A model generated the notes under the pieces. The model did not search any database. It saw nothing but the letters and a program-made list of their open reading frames with translations, and had not been told where the DNA came from. This document shows, piece by piece, positions 33,089-42,784 of a DNA stretch of 64,000 nucleotides (the stretch's first letter is position 1; each line of letters opens with the position of its first letter). Source of the stretch: Schaalia odontolytica (GTDB lineage: Bacteria; Actinomycetota; Actinomycetes; Actinomycetales; Actinomycetaceae); the NCBI RefSeq assembly GCF_024584435.1, contig NZ_CP102197.1, positions 1,364,001-1,428,000 of the forward strand, given 5' to 3'. Both the position numbers and the translations under genes were made by a program.

Positions 33089-35326
33089 ATGACCATCGAC
33101 GCAGGTCACCCGGGATCCTCCTGGACCTTACAGTTCCGCGCACGCATCGACGGAACACTCATCAAGCTCAGCAGCGCGGATGACACAGGGTGGGACCTGT
33201 TCATCCGCTCCAGCGCTCTCTTCCTCGAGGGATCAACGACATCAATGACGTTCGCCCTGGACATGGAGGACACCGCCTCCGTCACAGACGGCACCTGGCA
33301 TTCGCTTGCGCTCACGGCGACGAGCGCCGGATCGAAGATCTTCCTCGACGGCTACCAGTGCTTCTCAACCTGCGCAGACCTTTCTCCCGCCGGAAGTGGC
33401 CCCGACGCCGCACTCGCACTCACCCCGGGAGCTGGCATCGAGATCCGTTCCTTCGCGGAGCACGACTTTGTCCTCTCCGCGGAAGAGATCCTCGCCCTCT
33501 CCCCCGCCCCGACGCCCCTCATCGAGTTCGCCGCCGCCCACCTGTCGGATTACGACGTCGCCGAAGCGTCCGAGCTCGCCGCCGGCACGATCTTCGCCCG
33601 CTATCGTGTGCGCGGACCCGGCCAACACGGAACGATCCTCGCAGCCGGTGGCGCCGGCACCGAGCAGCTCAATCTGTCGGTCACGGCGGAAGGCATCGAA
33701 TACAAGGTCCTGGGACGCAGGGGCCAGTGGCGTACGTTCACCGCACACGGGCACTGGGATCAGGGGCACTGGCACGACGTCGTCGTTCGCGTCGGTCACG
33801 GCGCGGTGCAGATCTACGTGGATGGCTACCTCGAGGCTCACCTCCCCGGGCAGGCATTCTTCGCAGCCGTCGATTCCCTCGACGAGGTCGTCATCGGTCA
33901 GGACACCTCCGGCTCCCGACTGTTCGGCGAGGTCCGCAACGCCGCACTCTTCTCCTCAGTCCTCAACGACTCGCAGATCAAGAAGCTGTCCTCCGTCGCC
34001 CCGCTCGAGACGCAGTGCCTCTTCGATGCCGGGTTTCACGACTCCATCAGCTACCGTATTCCCTCGCTGATCACCCTCACGTCCGGGGTCGTTGTCGCCG
34101 GCGCCGACCAGCGCGAGACCATCGCCAACGACTCCCCCAACTCCATCAACTTCACGGTCCGCCGCTCCTTTGACGGCGGGCATACCTGGGGAGACCTCCA
34201 GACGGTGCTCACCTACCCCGGCCACGGGGCAAAGGGCGCATCGGTCATCGATTCGTGCGTCGTGCAGGATCGCCGAAACGGCCGCCTCGTCATCCTCATC
34301 GACCACTTCCCCGGCGGGATCGGTCAGCCCAACGCCGAGGCCGGCCTCGGCGTCGACGAGAAGGGACGTTACATCCTGCACGATGGCCAGGGTGCCACCT
34401 ACACCTGGAACGAGGATGGAAGCGTCACTGACGCTGACGGCAACACCGCCCCATTCAGAATCTCCGAGCGCGGCGATGTCACCGTCACCGCGGACGGCGA
34501 GGAAAACCCCGGGGGTAACGTGTTCCTCGCCGATGGGGAAGACCCCCACCAGACGCTGCTCACCGCCCGCACCTGCTTCCTACAGATGATCTACTCCGAC
34601 GACGACGGCGAGACCTGGTCCGGTCCCTTCAACCTCAACCAGGACGTGAAGGAGGAATGGATGTCCTTCTGCGGCACCTCCCCGGGCACGGGTGTGCAGC
34701 TGCGCAGCGGGCGCCTCGTCATCCCGATCTACTACAACGGGGACCACAAGCGTCACTTCTCCGCATCTGTCGTCTACTCCGACGATGGTGGTGCCACGTG
34801 GAAGCGCGGCAAGTCCCCCAACGACGGGCGTATCTTCGAGGGCCGCGAGATCGATTCGCGCACGCTCGACACCGAAGCGGCCGCCACACACGAGGCCACG
34901 CTCATTGAACGGGCCGACGGTTCCCTCCTCATGCTCATGCGCAACCAGCACCCGAGCGGCAAGGTCGCCACAAGCGTCAGCACCGACGGAGGCGAGACCT
35001 GGAGCGACGTCTCCTTCACGCAAGAGATCACCGAAATCTTCTGCCAGCCCAATGCCGTTGCGTGGCCGACGGAGGACTGCCCCGAGCGCGTCGTCTTCGC
35101 GAATGCCTCACAGATGCGCCCCTACCGCGGCCGCGGCGTCCTGCGGTTGTCGGAGGACGGAGGGCGCACGTGGATCGCGTCGCGCACCTTCAACCCGGCG
35201 CACTACGTCTACCAGTGCATGACGATCCTGCCCGACGGAACTCTCGGCCTGCTGTGGGAGCGCGAGATGCAGGGACTGTACTTCAGCCGCATCCCGCTTG
35301 AGTGGATCGAGGCCGCCAAGATCTGA
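33089..35326 (+). CDS. Exo-alpha-sialidase, GH33, with N-terminal lectin-like domains
   Basis: 745 residues, starting at MTIDAGHPG with AGAAAGG 8 bases upstream; a GTG three codons earlier is less well placed. Residues 1-300 are two LamG/concanavalin-like beta-sandwiches (WHSLALTATSAGSKIFLDGY, WHDVVVRVGHGAVQIYVDGY). The catalytic beta-propeller starts with YRIP (R323 of the arginine triad) and has five Asp boxes, for example SFDGGHTWG, SDDGGATWK, STDGGETWS and SEDGGRTWI. The end, YVYQCMTILPDGTLGLLWE, holds the catalytic tyrosine region. It removes terminal sialic acid. No signal peptide or wall anchor is visible, which is unusual and suggests cytosolic action or non-classical release. Confidence 0.93.
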   Translation: MTIDAGHPGSSWTLQFRARIDGTLIKLSSADDTGWDLFIRSSALFLEGSTTSMTFALDMEDTASVTDGTWHSLALTATSAGSKIFLDGYQCFSTCADLSPAGSGPDAALALTPGAGIEIRSFAEHDFVLSAEEILALSPAPTPLIEFAAAHLSDYDVAEASELAAGTIFARYRVRGPGQHGTILAAGGAGTEQLNLSVTAEGIEYKVLGRRGQWRTFTAHGHWDQGHWHDVVVRVGHGAVQIYVDGYLEAHLPGQAFFAAVDSLDEVVIGQDTSGSRLFGEVRNAALFSSVLNDSQIKKLSSVAPLETQCLFDAGFHDSISYRIPSLITLTSGVVVAGADQRETIANDSPNSINFTVRRSFDGGHTWGDLQTVLTYPGHGAKGASVIDSCVVQDRRNGRLVILIDHFPGGIGQPNAEAGLGVDEKGRYILHDGQGATYTWNEDGSVTDADGNTAPFRISERGDVTVTADGEENPGGNVFLADGEDPHQTLLTARTCFLQMIYSDDDGETWSGPFNLNQDVKEEWMSFCGTSPGTGVQLRSGRLVIPIYYNGDHKRHFSASVVYSDDGGATWKRGKSPNDGRIFEGREIDSRTLDTEAAATHEATLIERADGSLLMLMRNQHPSGKVATSVSTDGGETWSDVSFTQEITEIFCQPNAVAWPTEDCPERVVFANASQMRPYRGRGVLRLSEDGGRTWIASRTFNPAHYVYQCMTILPDGTLGLLWEREMQGLYFSRIPLEWIEAAKI

Positions 35327-35350
35327 GAGCCTCTCAGGCAACGACGCTCC

Positions 35351-35391
35351 GCCGCCTGCCGCACTCTCCACACAGGAGGGCGGCAGGCGGC
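35351..35391 (+). terminator. Terminator hairpin after the sialidase gene
   Basis: GCCGCCTGCCG (35351-35361) pairs with CGGCAGGCGGC (35381-35391) across a 19-base loop, 24 bases past the sialidase stop. Confidence 0.5.
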
Positions 35392-35411
35392 CTCGTACGT
35401 CGAGGACGTAC

Positions 35412-35451
35412 ATGCGCAGGGCGGGCACCGGCCGGTGCCCGCCCTGCGCAT
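35412..35451. terminator. 40-base perfect inverted repeat between sialidase and glmM
   Basis: Every base from 35412 to 35451 pairs about the centre 35431/35432 (arms begin ATGCGCAGGGCGGGCACCGG). It lies 15 bases after the minus-strand glmM stop, and with the hairpin at 35351 it closes both convergent transcripts. Confidence 0.65.
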
Positions 35452-35466
35452 ACGCTTCTCAGACGC

Positions 35467-36819
35467 TCACAGCGTCAGGTTCTCCTTGACGACGTCCGCC
35501 AGCGACGCGGCGACGGAATCGGCCTCCTCCTGGGTCGCGGCCTCAACCATGACGCGAACGAGCGGCTCGGTGCCCGAGGGGCGCAGGAGCACGCGCCCCG
35601 TGTCGCCCAGGCGAGCCTCAGCGGCCGCCACGGCCTCGGCGACGGCCTCGTTCGTCGACGCAGCCGCGCGGTCCACTCCACCCACGTTGATGAGGGTCTG
35701 CGGCAGGCGCTGGATGAAGGACGTCAGGTCGGCCAGCGAGCGGCCGGACTCCTTGACCATGCGCGAGATCAGGAGCGAGGAGAGGATGCCGTCGCCGGTG
35801 GTCGCATGATCGCGAGCGATGATGTGGCCGGACTGCTCGCCACCGAGCGAGTAGCCGGACGCCAGCATCTCCTCGAGCACGTAGCGGTCGCCCACGCCGG
35901 TCTGCACGGTGTTGATACCGGCCTCGCGCATTGCGATCAGCAGGCCCAGGTTGCTCATCACGGTCACAACCAACGTGTCCTTGGCCAGGGCTCCCCGGTC
36001 GCGCGCGTTGACTGCCAGCGCACCCATGATCTTGTCGCCGTCGATGAGGTTGCCCTCGTGGTCGACCGCCAGGCAACGGTCCGCGTCGCCGTCGTAGGCC
36101 ACACCGAAGTCGCAGTCGGCCTCGACGACGGCGGCCTGAAGGGCCTCCGGGTGCGTCGAACCCGCGTTCAGGTTGATGTTGCGCCCATCGGGGGACGCGT
36201 TGATGACCGTGATATCAGCTCCGAGCTCGCGGAAGACCGCAGGACCGAGCTCGGAGGCCGCGCCGTTCGCACAGTCAATCGCGATCTTCATGCCCCGCAG
36301 GTCCGTGCCAATCGCGCCAACAAGGTGCGCAATGTAGGAATCCTTGGCCCACGCGTGATCGGCGTTCACCTCGCCGACGGCCTCACCCGTGGGGCGATCC
36401 CACACCGTGCCAATGAGAGCCTCAATCTGGTCCTCGACGGCGTCGGCCAGCTTGTAGCCGCCGTGCGCGAAGAACTTGATGCCGTTGTCGGGCATCGGGT
36501 TGTGGGAAGCGGAGATCATGACGCCGAGGTCGACGGTGTCCTCGGTGGCCGTCAGGTGCGCGACCGTGGGCGTCGTCACCACGCCGATGCGGGTCACGTC
36601 CATTCCGGCGCTGGCCAGGCCTGCCGCAAGGGCGTGATCGAGGAACTCACCCGAAATGCGGGTGTCGCGCCCGATGATCGCGCGGGGCTTCGAGCCGTCC
36701 GCTCGTGGGGAGCCGCCGAACTGGCGGGCGGCCGCCTCGCCCAGCTGCAGAGCAAGATCCGCGGTGATATCAACATTCGCCAGTCCTCGCACGCCATCCG
36801 TGCCGAACATCCTGGGCAT
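35467..36819 (-). CDS. glmM: Phosphoglucosamine mutase
   Basis: 450 residues, starting at MPRMFGTDGVRG with GGAGA just upstream; the longer open frame before it is noise. Converts glucosamine-6-phosphate to the 1-phosphate, the step after GlmS, for UDP-GlcNAc and cell wall. The phosphoserine loop is MISASHNPMPDNG (S105), the metal loop YDGDADRC, the sugar loop GGEQSGHI and the phosphate-binding end RPSGTEPLVRV. It follows rplM-rpsI, as in many actinobacteria. Confidence 0.96.
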   Translation of the reverse strand: MPRMFGTDGVRGLANVDITADLALQLGEAAARQFGGSPRADGSKPRAIIGRDTRISGEFLDHALAAGLASAGMDVTRIGVVTTPTVAHLTATEDTVDLGVMISASHNPMPDNGIKFFAHGGYKLADAVEDQIEALIGTVWDRPTGEAVGEVNADHAWAKDSYIAHLVGAIGTDLRGMKIAIDCANGAASELGPAVFRELGADITVINASPDGRNINLNAGSTHPEALQAAVVEADCDFGVAYDGDADRCLAVDHEGNLIDGDKIMGALAVNARDRGALAKDTLVVTVMSNLGLLIAMREAGINTVQTGVGDRYVLEEMLASGYSLGGEQSGHIIARDHATTGDGILSSLLISRMVKESGRSLADLTSFIQRLPQTLINVGGVDRAAASTNEAVAEAVAAAEARLGDTGRVLLRPSGTEPLVRVMVEAATQEEADSVAASLADVVKENLTL

Positions 36820-36928
36820 AGTCTCTCCATTCGGTGGGTCATTCGACTGCACTAAGCGTACCGCGCCAGCGCCCGCGCACACGCGCGAGGTCGTGACGCG
36901 GACAGGCCGATCAGTTTCGTACGCGAAA

Positions 36929-36956
36929 GCCGCGCCCCGCAGGTGCGGGGCGCGGC
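36929..36956 (-). terminator. Terminator hairpin after rpsI
   Basis: GCCGCGCCCCGCA (36929-36941) pairs with TGCGGGGCGCGGC (36944-36956), 24 bases after the rpsI stop. It closes rplM-rpsI and leaves glmM with its own promoter or readthrough. Confidence 0.6.
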
Positions 36957-36979
36957 CATCGACAATGTGCCGGAAAGGA

Positions 36980-37471
36980 TCAGCGCTTCGAGAACTGCGA
37001 GGCCTTGCGGGCCTTCTTGAGGCCTGCCTTCTTACGCTCGGTGGCGCGGGCATCGCGGGTCAGGAAGCCGGCCTTCTTGAGAGCCGGACGGTTGGCGTCG
37101 CGGTCGATCTCGTTGAGGGCGCGCGACACGCCCAGGCGCAGGGCGCCGGCCTGGCCGGAGACGCCGCCGCCGTTGATGCGGGCGATGACGTCGAAGCGGC
37201 CGTCAATGTCAAGCAGGACGAAGGGGGACTTCACCAGCTGCTGGTGCAGCTTGTTGGGGAAGTAGTCCTCGAGGGTGCGGCCGTTGATGGTCCACTTGCC
37301 GGAGCCGGGGACCAGGCGAACGCGGGCGACGGCCTCCTTGCGGCGACCCAGGCCCGCGCCGGGCGCGGTAATGGACTGACCGGCGCCGGCGGGAGCCGAC
37401 TCGGTCTCGGACGTGTAGGAGCTGGGGACGACTTCCTCGTCCAGCTCAGCGGAAACGATGGTCTCAGCCAC
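36980..37471 (-). CDS. rpsI: 30S ribosomal protein S9
   Basis: 163 residues. The C-terminal 130 residues are S9: [17 protein letters not shown], then [19 protein letters not shown] and the invariant [12 protein letters not shown] tail that reaches the P-site tRNA. The N-terminal 33 residues are an unconserved acidic/Ser extension common in actinobacteria. Paired with rplM (37 bases apart). Confidence 0.97.
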   Translation of the reverse strand: MAETIVSAELDEEVVPSSYTSETESAPAGAGQSITAPGAGLGRRKEAVARVRLVPGSGKWTINGRTLEDYFPNKLHQQLVKSPFVLLDIDGRFDVIARINGGGVSGQAGALRLGVSRALNEIDRDANRPALKKAGFLTRDARATERKKAGLKKARKASQFSKR

Positions 37472-37508
37472 GGTTCTCCTCAGTGGTAAAGGTGCCAGCG
37501 ACCGGTGG

Positions 37509-37952
37509 TCACTGAGCCACCTGGGTCAGTTCGTAGGGAACCGGCGACTGGCCGGCGTGGGGGTGCTCCGGGCCTGCGTAGACGTGCAGCTTCTTGAACT
37601 GCGCGCGGCCGAGGGAGTTGTGGGGAAGCATGCCCTTGACGGCCTTCTCGACGGCGCGCTCGGGGGCGGCGGCGAGGAGGTCGCGGTAAGCGGTCGCGGT
37701 CAAGCCGCCGGGACGACCGGAGTGGCGGTACGCCATCTTCTGGTCGAGCTTCTTGCCGGTCAGAGCAACCTTGTCCGCGTTGATGATAATGACGTTGTCG
37801 CCCATGTCCATGTGAGGGGCGAACGTCGGCTTGTGCTTCCCACGGAGGAGGGCAGCGGTCTGGGCTGCCAGGCGACCGAGGACGACGTCGGTGGCGTCAA
37901 TGACGTACCACTTCTTGTCCGCGTCCCCAGGCTTGGGTGAATAGGTGCGCAC
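37509..37952 (-). CDS. rplM: 50S ribosomal protein L13
   Basis: 147 residues from a GTG start ([15 protein letters not shown]) with GAAGG 8 bases upstream; an ATG frame 47 codons longer has no family match. [35 protein letters not shown] and [12 protein letters not shown] are L13 signatures. First gene of rplM-rpsI. The 200 bases upstream should hold the promoter; I see no conserved leader structure. Confidence 0.96.
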   Translation of the reverse strand: MRTYSPKPGDADKKWYVIDATDVVLGRLAAQTAALLRGKHKPTFAPHMDMGDNVIIINADKVALTGKKLDQKMAYRHSGRPGGLTATAYRDLLAAAPERAVEKAVKGMLPHNSLGRAQFKKLHVYAGPEHPHAGQSPVPYELTQVAQ

Positions 37953-38154
37953 GGGCGTAACCTTCAATTCTTGTTGGTCATGGGACGCCGCGCCGATTTT
38001 TCGGGGGCGTCCGCGATGAAACGGTTCGCGCGAGGCGTCGGCGAGGCTTCCTAGCGAGTGGGAGACACTAGGTGCTCTGCTGACGCACAGCACTAGCCAT
38101 ATTATCGGCGCACGCGCCGACGGTCAAAGCGCGGCGGCTACTGTGTCACATTCC

Positions 38155-39060
38155 TCAGGCATCGTCGCCGCAGCAGGAGTCCCGCCTGGCTCGCGCCTGC
38201 GCGGCTCGGGCTGCCCATTCCTCGGGCGCGGGGTAGTCCACCCCTTCAAGGGTCAGTCCGTGAGCGGGCGCGATGGGAGCCGCGCTCGCTCGCGAACGCG
38301 CGCCGAGCACCCGCGCGGGGTAGTCGATGTCGCGCGCTCCGGATCCGACGAGGAGCAGCGCTCCCACGAGGGAGCGAACCATCGAGTGGCAGAATGCGTC
38401 CGCCTCGACCCGGAAGGCGAGGGTTCCGTCCGCCTCCCGCACCGCGCGCAGCATGCGGAGGGTACGGATAGTTGTCGCTCCCTCGCGGGGGCGACAGTAT
38501 CCGAGGAAATCGTGTTGCCCGAGCAGGGGCGCCGCGGCGTCATTCATCGCCTGGTCGTCGAGGGGTTCGTCGACCCACAGGCGGTCCCAGCGCGCCAGCG
38601 GGTCTGGCGCGTCCGACACCCTGTAGGTGTAGCGGCGGGCCAGAGCGGAAAAGCGCGCGTCGAAGGAGGCGTCAACGACGCGCGCGGCGAAGATTCTCAC
38701 GTCGCAGGTGCCGCGCGCCACGCCCATGCCTCGGGTGCGGGAGCGTTCACCGTATCGTCCCGAGAGTATCTTGTTGAGCCTGCGGACGACCGACGTGGCG
38801 GCGTCATCCTCGGAGCGCTCTCCCCTGGGCGCGAGCCGCGCCCACGCCTCGTCGCTCAGGTCGACGTGGCAAACCTGGTGGCGCGCATGCACCCCCGCAT
38901 CGGTGCGCCCGGCGACGGTCGTCGTGACTTCCTCGCGCGAGGCCATAGCGAGGGCCGCTTCAATCTCCCCCTGGACGGTACGCAGCCCAGGTTGCGCAGC
39001 CCACCCGCGAAAGTCAGTGCCGTCGTATCCCAGGTCCAGGCGCAGGCGCCTCACGCTCAC
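38155..39060 (-). CDS. truA: tRNA pseudouridine(38-40) synthase TruA
   Basis: 301 residues from a GTG start that overlaps the previous stop (GTGA). Makes pseudouridine at tRNA positions 38-40. The catalytic aspartate is in AGRTDAGVHA; RLDLGYDGTDFRGWA, ARRYTYRV, FCHSMVRSLVGALLLVG and the C-terminal domain are typical. A short insert is present around RGERSEDDAATS. Coupling to the upstream sugar-kinase-like gene is unusual. Confidence 0.95.
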   Translation of the reverse strand: MSVRRLRLDLGYDGTDFRGWAAQPGLRTVQGEIEAALAMASREEVTTTVAGRTDAGVHARHQVCHVDLSDEAWARLAPRGERSEDDAATSVVRRLNKILSGRYGERSRTRGMGVARGTCDVRIFAARVVDASFDARFSALARRYTYRVSDAPDPLARWDRLWVDEPLDDQAMNDAAAPLLGQHDFLGYCRPREGATTIRTLRMLRAVREADGTLAFRVEADAFCHSMVRSLVGALLLVGSGARDIDYPARVLGARSRASAAPIAPAHGLTLEGVDYPAPEEWAARAAQARARRDSCCGDDA

Positions 39061-39806
39061 AGTTCCCACGCTCGCACGCCGCCGATGATACCCGCGTCGT
39101 TGGGCACAACGATCACGTCGTCGCCCATGAGACGCAGGTTCGACGCCGTGATCCGCTTCGAGTTTCCGCCTCCCAGGTACAGGCGGTCCCACATGTACAT
39201 CGGGCGCAGTCCGTCAACGACCCGCCGGACGCGACGGGACCAGTGGACGTCGCCCAGGCGCAGGCGCTCGTGCTCCCCGATGTAGTCGTCGTAGGTGAGT
39301 CCCCAGCGCACCGGGCCCTGCGACACCTCGACGTGGGGTGCCAGCTGGCCTCCGTCGAAGACGGCGTTGCCCAGGCCGGTCCCCAGGGTGATGATCATCT
39401 CCAGGCCGCGACCGGTGATTGCTCCCGCCCCCGCGACTTCTGCGTCGTTGAGGACCTTTGTCGGCAAGCCGAGCGCGTCCCTGATTGCGCTGCCCATGTC
39501 AAAGTGATCCCAGCGCGCCACCAGGTCGGGGATGACGCGCGAACGGGGCCCGTCACGGGTGATGTAGTGCGGCGTCGCGATCACGACGCCGTGGCGAATC
39601 ATGCCCGGCATGCCCATCGTGACGCGGGTCGGTGCCGGAAGCTGTTTCGCGAGGCCGACAACGGCTTCCACGAGCAGCTCAGGCGGGAGCGGGTAGGGGG
39701 TCGGAACCCTGCGCGCGGGCGCCATCATCGTGCCGCGCTCGTCCACGACCGATCCCTTGATCCCACCGCCCCCGCAGTCGATCGCCAACGTCATCTCGTG
39801 TTCCAT
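39057..39806 (-). CDS. ppgK: ROK-family sugar kinase, polyphosphate glucokinase-like
   Basis: 249 residues. The N-terminal phosphate motif LAIDCGGGGIKGSVVDERG, the middle VLNDAEVAGAGAITGRGLEMIITLGTGLGNAVFDGG, and YLGGGNSKRI match actinobacterial polyphosphate glucokinases, which phosphorylate glucose with polyphosphate or ATP. The ROK cysteine zinc motif is absent, as in PpgK. No strong ribosome site distinguishes the ATG at 39806 from one four codons later. Substrate choice needs assay, so the symbol is provisional. Confidence 0.8.
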   Translation of the reverse strand: MEHEMTLAIDCGGGGIKGSVVDERGTMMAPARRVPTPYPLPPELLVEAVVGLAKQLPAPTRVTMGMPGMIRHGVVIATPHYITRDGPRSRVIPDLVARWDHFDMGSAIRDALGLPTKVLNDAEVAGAGAITGRGLEMIITLGTGLGNAVFDGGQLAPHVEVSQGPVRWGLTYDDYIGEHERLRLGDVHWSRRVRRVVDGLRPMYMWDRLYLGGGNSKRITASNLRLMGDDVIVVPNDAGIIGGVRAWEL

Positions 39807-39831
39807 GCGTCAAGGCTACCTCGGATGCAGT

Positions 39832-39866
39832 CAGGGCCGGGCACCCACACGGGATGCCCGGCCCTG
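39832..39866 (-). terminator. Terminator hairpin after rplQ
   Basis: CAGGGCCGGGCA (39832-39843) pairs with TGCCCGGCCCTG (39855-39866), 24 bases past the rplQ stop. It ends the infA-rplQ operon ahead of the kinase-truA pair. Confidence 0.6.
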
Positions 39867-39890
39867 GTCAGCCAGTTCAGTGACTCCTCG

Positions 39891-40472
39891 TCACTTCTCC
39901 TCAGCAACCTGCTCGGCCGCATCTGCTGCCTCGCCGGCCTCGGCAGCGAGCTCCTCGGCCTCGTTAGCCTTCGCAAGATCGCCTTCCTCACGAGCCTCCT
40001 CGGCACGCTCGGCGGCAGCCTCGGCGGCTTCCTCGGCCTCGGCGGCAACCTGAGACGCGGCGGCCTTCTCAGCCGTCTTCTCCGCGGCCTTCACAACGGC
40101 CTTCTTCTCGACCTTCTCCATGACGAGCTCGATGCGCATCAGGGGGGCGTTGTCGCCCTTGCGGTTTCCCACGCGAATGAGGCGGGTGTAGCCGCCGGCG
40201 CGCTCGGAATCCATCGCGGGAACGAGCTCCTCGAAGAGGATCGCGACGATCCCCTTGTTCGGGATCTTCTTCAGGACCGTGCGACGAGCGTGCTGATCGC
40301 CGCGCTTGGCCTTGGTGATGAGCTTCTCGACGTAGGGGCGCAGCAGCTTGGCCTTCGCCTCCGTGGTCGTGAGGCCGCGGTGTTCGATGAGCTGAGCCGC
40401 CAGGTTCGACAGAATCAGCTTCTGGTGTGCCGGGCTTCCGCCCAGACGAGCACCCTTCTTGGGGGTGGGCAT
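39891..40472 (-). CDS. rplQ: 50S ribosomal protein L17 with long acidic tail
   Basis: 193 residues. Residues 1-118 are canonical L17 ([49 protein letters not shown]). The remaining 75 residues are an Ala/Glu/Lys coiled-coil-like tail ([20 protein letters not shown]). Alanine-glutamate tails on L17 occur in several actinobacteria and are dispensable to the ribosomal fold. Follows rpoA by 43 bases. Confidence 0.96.
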   Translation of the reverse strand: MPTPKKGARLGGSPAHQKLILSNLAAQLIEHRGLTTTEAKAKLLRPYVEKLITKAKRGDQHARRTVLKKIPNKGIVAILFEELVPAMDSERAGGYTRLIRVGNRKGDNAPLMRIELVMEKVEKKAVVKAAEKTAEKAAASQVAAEAEEAAEAAAERAEEAREEGDLAKANEAEELAAEAGEAADAAEQVAEEK

Positions 40473-40515
40473 GAGTTTCTCCTACGGATTCAATGCGTCC
40501 ATCGGACGCACGGGG

Positions 40516-41511
40516 TCAGATGGACTGGTCGTCCGAAAAGATCGCGGCGGACTCCGAATCACCGAAGCTCGGCATCACCGAGTCCTTCAGCGTCATACCG
40601 AGAGCCGCCAGGGACTCCTTGATCTCTTCGATCGACTTGGTGCCGAAGTTGCGGATGTCGAGCAGGTCGGCTTCCGAGTGAGCAACCAGCTCGCCGACGG
40701 TCAGGATGCCGCGACGACGCAGCGCGTTGTACGAACGCGACTGCAGGTTGAGGTTCTCGATCGGGAGAGCCAGATCGGCCGCGAGGGTCGCATCGGTGGT
40801 GGACGGTCCCACCTCAATGCCCTCCGCTTCCTCGTTGAGCTCGCGCATGAGGCCGAAGAGCTCCACCAGCGTCTTGCCGGCCGAGGCCAGGGCGTCGCGC
40901 GGGGTGATCGCCGGCTTGGTCTCCACGTCAATGACGAGGCGATCAAAGTCTGTGCGCTGCTCAACACGCGTCGCCTCAACCTTGTAGGTCACCTTGACGA
41001 CGGGCGAGTAGATCGAATCGATCGGGATACGCGAGATCTCGGCCTGCGGATCCTTGTTCTGAGCGGCCGACACGTAGCCTCGGCCACGCTCGACGGTCAG
41101 CTCGATCTCCAGCTTGCCCTTCTCGTTGAGGGTGGCCAGATGAAGATCGGGGTTGTGGATCTCCACACCCGCGGGAGGCGTGATGTCGCCGGCGAGAACC
41201 TCGCCGGGACCGGCCTTGCGCAGGTACATGACGACAGGCTCGTCATTCTCGCTGGACAGGACGATCTGCTTGATGTTCAGGATGATCTCGGCGACATCTT
41301 CCTTCACGCCTTCGATCGTGCGGAACTCGTGGGGAACGCCATCGATGCGGATGGACGTCACCGCTGCACCCGGAATCGAGGACAGGAGGGTACGACGCAG
41401 GGAGTTACCCAGCGTGTAGCCGAACCCGGGCTCGAGGGGCTCCAGAGTGAAACGGGAGCGCAGGTCGCTGACCTTTTCTTCGGTCAGGATGGGTCGCTCT
41501 GCAATGAGCAC
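40516..41511 (-). CDS. rpoA: DNA-directed RNA polymerase alpha subunit
   Basis: 331 residues. The N-terminal dimerisation domain has [31 protein letters not shown]. The C-terminal domain (about 250-315) has [43 protein letters not shown], which contacts UP elements and activators. Placed between rpsK and rplQ with no rpsD, as in Streptomyces rather than Mycobacterium. The 124-base gap before it may hold a promoter. Confidence 0.97.
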   Translation of the reverse strand: MLIAERPILTEEKVSDLRSRFTLEPLEPGFGYTLGNSLRRTLLSSIPGAAVTSIRIDGVPHEFRTIEGVKEDVAEIILNIKQIVLSSENDEPVVMYLRKAGPGEVLAGDITPPAGVEIHNPDLHLATLNEKGKLEIELTVERGRGYVSAAQNKDPQAEISRIPIDSIYSPVVKVTYKVEATRVEQRTDFDRLVIDVETKPAITPRDALASAGKTLVELFGLMRELNEEAEGIEVGPSTTDATLAADLALPIENLNLQSRSYNALRRRGILTVGELVAHSEADLLDIRNFGTKSIEEIKESLAALGMTLKDSVMPSFGDSESAAIFSDDQSI

Positions 41512-41635
41512 GTCTATTCCTTTCTGACCGGTGCCCGCTATATGACACCGGGTATGGGAACCTGCGAGAGCAGGCTAAGGGAGTGTGAACCGTGAGGTTC
41601 AGACGTGGGGAGGGCAGCGCCCTCCCGTCCACAAG

Positions 41636-42046
41636 TCAGCCGCGGCGGCGCTTCGGCGGGCGAGTGCCGTTGAAGGCCTGAGGGGTGACGTCCTGGATCG
41701 AACCGATCTCGAGGCCGGCGGCCTGCAGGGAACGGATCGCGGTCTCGCGGCCGGAGCCGGGACCCTTCACGAAGACGTCAACCTTCTTCATGCCGTGCTC
41801 CTGGGCGCGACGAGCCGCCGCCTCGGCCGCGAGCTGGGCGGCGAACGGCGTGGACTTACGCGACCCCTTGAAGCCAACCTGGCCGGAGGACGCCCAGGCG
41901 ACAACCGCGCCCGTGGGATCCGTGAGGGAGACGATGGTGTTGTTGAACGTCGACTTGATGTAGGCGTGGCCGTTGGTGACGTTCTTCGAAATCTTGCGAC
42001 GCGGCTTGCGGGCACCGCCCGAGCGCGAGGTCTTTGCTGCTGCCAT
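41636..42046 (-). CDS. rpsK: 30S ribosomal protein S11
   Basis: 136 residues. The N-terminal 18 residues are basic ([15 protein letters not shown]). [39 protein letters not shown] and the C-terminal [18 protein letters not shown] are signatures of S11, which lines the mRNA exit platform. In the infA-rpmJ-rpsM-rpsK-rpoA-rplQ unit, 60 bases behind rpsM. Confidence 0.97.
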   Translation of the reverse strand: MAAAKTSRSGGARKPRRKISKNVTNGHAYIKSTFNNTIVSLTDPTGAVVAWASSGQVGFKGSRKSTPFAAQLAAEAAARRAQEHGMKKVDVFVKGPGSGRETAIRSLQAAGLEIGSIQDVTPQAFNGTRPPKRRRG

Positions 42047-42106
42047 TTCTGGTTCAGTTCCTTCTTGTCGCGGAGAGCTGCCCGAGGGGGCATACCCTCC
42101 TGGGCC

Positions 42107-42481
42107 TTACTTGGCCTTCTTCTTGCCTGCAACGGTGCGCTTGGGGCCCTTGCGGGTACGCGCGTTGGTCTTGGTGCGCTGACCGTGGACCGGCAGGCCA
42201 CGACGGTGGCGAAGGCCCTGGTACGAACCGATTTCGATCTTGCGACGAATGTCAGCCTGAACCTCGCGGCGAAGGTCACCCTCAACCTTGAAGTTTGCCT
42301 CAATGTAGTCACGAAGCTTGACGAGTTCCTCTTCCGTCGCGTCCTTGACGCGGGTATCCGGGCTGACGCCGGTGGCGGCGAGGGTCTCTGCCGCGCGCGT
42401 GCGGCCGACTCCGTAGATGTATGTGAGCGCGATCTCGAGCCGCTTCTCGCGGGGGAGGTCGACGCCGGCAATACGTGCCAT
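42107..42481 (-). CDS. rpsM: 30S ribosomal protein S13
   Basis: 124 residues, starting at [19 protein letters not shown]; eight in-frame codons upstream are not part of the family. [23 protein letters not shown] is the conserved C-terminal region that bridges to the 50S subunit and contacts tRNA. Confidence 0.97.
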   Translation of the reverse strand: MARIAGVDLPREKRLEIALTYIYGVGRTRAAETLAATGVSPDTRVKDATEEELVKLRDYIEANFKVEGDLRREVQADIRRKIEIGSYQGLRHRRGLPVHGQRTKTNARTRKGPKRTVAGKKKAK

Positions 42482-42630
42482 GGTGATGTTGCTCCAGTTG
42501 TTCATCGGAGGTCGTCATCGCTCAGTCCGGGCGAGCAGCCCGGCCTCGGCCTCCGAACCGAGGGTCGTCCCACGCTGGGACGCTGAGAGTGATGCTGTGG
42601 GGCACGGTGCCCCGCGGGTCGCAGCGGGCC

Positions 42631-42744
42631 TCAGCCCTGACGCTGCTTGTGCCTGGGGTTGTCGCAGATGACCATGACGTTGCCGTGGCGACGAATCACC
42701 TTGCACTTGTCACAGATCTTCTTGACACTCGGCTTGACCTTCAT
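42631..42744 (-). CDS. rpmJ: 50S ribosomal protein L36
   Basis: 37 residues, found by translating the gap between infA and rpsM: it reads [20 protein letters not shown] and ends NPRHKQRQG. Three cysteines and a histidine (C11, C14, C27, H32) form the zinc site of the zinc-type L36. The TGA is at 42631-42633. The usual infA-rpmJ-rpsM order confirms it. Confidence 0.96.
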   Translation of the reverse strand: MKVKPSVKKICDKCKVIRRHGNVMVICDNPRHKQRQG

Positions 42745-42784
42745 GGTTGTTACCTCCACTGCCCGGCGGGCAGTTTGTGTCGGG

